Assembly: GCA_964477485.1 (NCBI GenBank)
Contig: CAYZEE010000052.1
Location: forward strand, 1 to 5,919
DNA: 5,919 bases
Origin: CAYZEE01 sp964477485
Lineage (GTDB): Bacteria > Patescibacteriota > Microgenomatia > Levybacterales > UBA12049
Direction of reading: 5' to 3'
Positions 4,963-5,919 of this stretch are shown piece by piece. The notes beneath the pieces were generated by a model, which saw nothing but the letters and a program-made list of their open reading frames with translations, was not told where the DNA came from and searched no databases. The translations under genes were made by a program, and so were the position numbers. Numbering within the stretch: the stretch's first letter is position 1; each line of letters opens with the position of its first letter.

Positions 4963-5919
4963 TCATGATTTTTCACTTATAAGTCTAAGGTCCTCGTCAA
5001 CCATCATTTTGACAAGATCTTTGAATTTGATTTTAGGCTCCCACCCGAGCATTTTTTTTGCCTTGGTGTAATCGCCGATTAATAGATTAACTTCAGCGGG
5101 CCTGTAAAATTTTTCATCAACAGAAACATGATCTTCCCAGTTTAACCCAACCTGTTTGAATGCAAGCTCAAGAAACTCTTTTATAGAGTGGGTTTCTCCT
5201 GTTGCGATTACATAATCGTCGGGCTTGTCCTGTTGAAGCATTAGCCACATCGCTTCAACGTAATCTCCTGCAAAACCCCAGTCTCTTTTGGCTTCGAGAT
5301 TGCCCAGCTTCAATTCACTTCTCAAACCTGCTTTGATTTCAGCAACAGCGCGTGTTATCTTTCTTGTCACGAATTCGAATCCCCTGCGGGGAGACTCATG
5401 GTTGAAAAGAATGCCGTTAGAAGCGAACAGGTTGTAAGCCTCGCGATAATTTCTAGTCAAGTCAAATCCAGCAACCTTTGAAATTCCATAAGGTGAGCGG
5501 GGGTGGAATGGAGTGTTCTCATTCTGGGGGGACTCTGCAACCATGCCAAACATCTCGCTTGACCCTGCAAAGTAAAACCTGCATTTAGGGACTCTTTCTC
5601 TTAAAGCTGACAATATAAAAAGCGTTCCGTCAATGTTTGTTCTTATAGTTGAAAATTCGTCCTCGAAAGAATAGCCTACAAAACTCTGAGCTGCTAGGTG
5701 ATAGCATTCATCTGGTTTGATATCTTCAACAACCTTAAAGACGCTAGCATAACTTTCTAGAGATCCTGAATGAAAAATGATCTTGTCAATAAGATGGTTT
5801 ATCCTACACAGCCTGTGCTCTGGGTCTTCCAAAGCAACTCTCCTTACAAGACCATGTACCTCGTATCCTTTTTTGATAAGCAATTCTGCAAGGTAAGAAC
5901 CGTCCTGTCCTGTTATTCC
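4963..5919 (-). CDS. gmd: GDP-mannose 4,6-dehydratase, 5' end cut by the window
   Basis: This extended short-chain dehydrogenase turns GDP-D-mannose into GDP-4-keto-6-deoxy-D-mannose using bound NADP(H), the entry step to GDP-fucose, GDP-rhamnose, GDP-perosamine and related sugars. The frame stays open to the window edge: the first visible residues are G-I-T-G-Q-D-G-S-Y-L-A-E, the NADP-binding G-x-x-G-x-x-G loop. The TTG at 5883 is therefore an internal leucine codon, and probably only 5-10 residues lie outside. In the visible 318 residues, G-S-S-E-M-F-G (119-125) holds the Ser/Glu catalytic pair, with Ser120 where E. coli Gmd has Thr. Tyr144 and Lys148 form Y-x-x-x-K in S-P-Y-G-I-S-K. N-H-E-S-P-R-R-G (173-180), R-D-W-G (212-215) and R-P-A-E-V (273-277) are family signatures. 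The gene is richer in G+C than its downstream neighbours (31 of 60 bases in 5341-5400). It leads the visible cluster. A GDP-sugar reductase or synthase would be expected outside the window. Confidence 0.96.
   Translation of the reverse strand, partial: GITGQDGSYLAELLIKKGYEVHGLVRRVALEDPEHRLCRINHLIDKIIFHSGSLESYASVFKVVEDIKPDECYHLAAQSFVGYSFEDEFSTIRTNIDGTLFILSALRERVPKCRFYFAGSSEMFGMVAESPQNENTPFHPRSPYGISKVAGFDLTRNYREAYNLFASNGILFNHESPRRGFEFVTRKITRAVAEIKAGLRSELKLGNLEAKRDWGFAGDYVEAMWLMLQQDKPDDYVIATGETHSIKEFLELAFKQVGLNWEDHVSVDEKFYRPAEVNLLIGDYTKAKKMLGWEPKIKFKDLVKMMVDEDLRLISEKS

Noticed and set aside
5881..5883. TTG at 5883 as the gmd start
   Set aside because: The frame continues upstream to the window edge and encodes the conserved G-I-T-G-Q-D-G nucleotide-binding loop, so this codon is an internal leucine.

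Overview
The window looks like a piece of an AT-rich archaeal genome. The lineage is inferred, not proven. The grounds are an IS200/IS605-type transposase remnant whose readable pieces resemble archaeal members, a membrane protein whose outer domain is packed with N-glycosylation sequons, and the lack of strong Shine-Dalgarno sequences in front of most genes. A DPANN/ARMAN-like or other small AT-rich archaeon would fit, but an AT-rich bacterium cannot be excluded from sequence reading alone. No rRNA, tRNA or CRISPR array was seen.

Right-hand 5.1 kb (785-5919), all on the minus strand: a compact four-gene surface-glycan cluster. In transcription order it holds (1) the 3' nearly complete part of a GDP-mannose 4,6-dehydratase gene (gmd), cut by the window's right edge; (2) a family 2 glycosyltransferase with two C-terminal membrane helices; (3) a GT4-type (GT-B fold) glycosyltransferase; (4) a ~12-13-helix membrane protein with a YfhO-like C-terminal ectodomain. 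The genes are tightly packed: start candidates of gene 2 overlap or nearly touch gmd, there is a 64-base gap before gene 3, and gene 4 starts within a few bases of the stop of gene 3. The likely logic is that Gmd makes GDP-4-keto-6-deoxy-D-mannose, precursor of GDP-fucose, GDP-rhamnose or related deoxy sugars. The two cytoplasmic-side transferases add sugars to a lipid-linked glycan, and the polytopic protein handles or transfers sugar on the outer face.

Left-hand 0.78 kb: positions 1-180 are an extremely AT-rich stretch (25 G/C in 180 bases) with no gene seen. Positions 181-~770 hold a wrecked IS200/IS605-type element: the C-terminal end of tnpB on the minus strand (181-327), a divergent tnpA pseudogene on the plus strand (354-732) that can be read through in pieces across several frameshifts and one stop, and an end-type hairpin (743-765). 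The wreck ends about 15-20 bases from the stop codon of the membrane-protein gene, so it marks the downstream edge of the glycan cluster. I found no convincing evidence for a wholly new system. The most interesting points are the readable transposon fossil with its structured tnpB tail and the sequon-rich YfhO-like protein.
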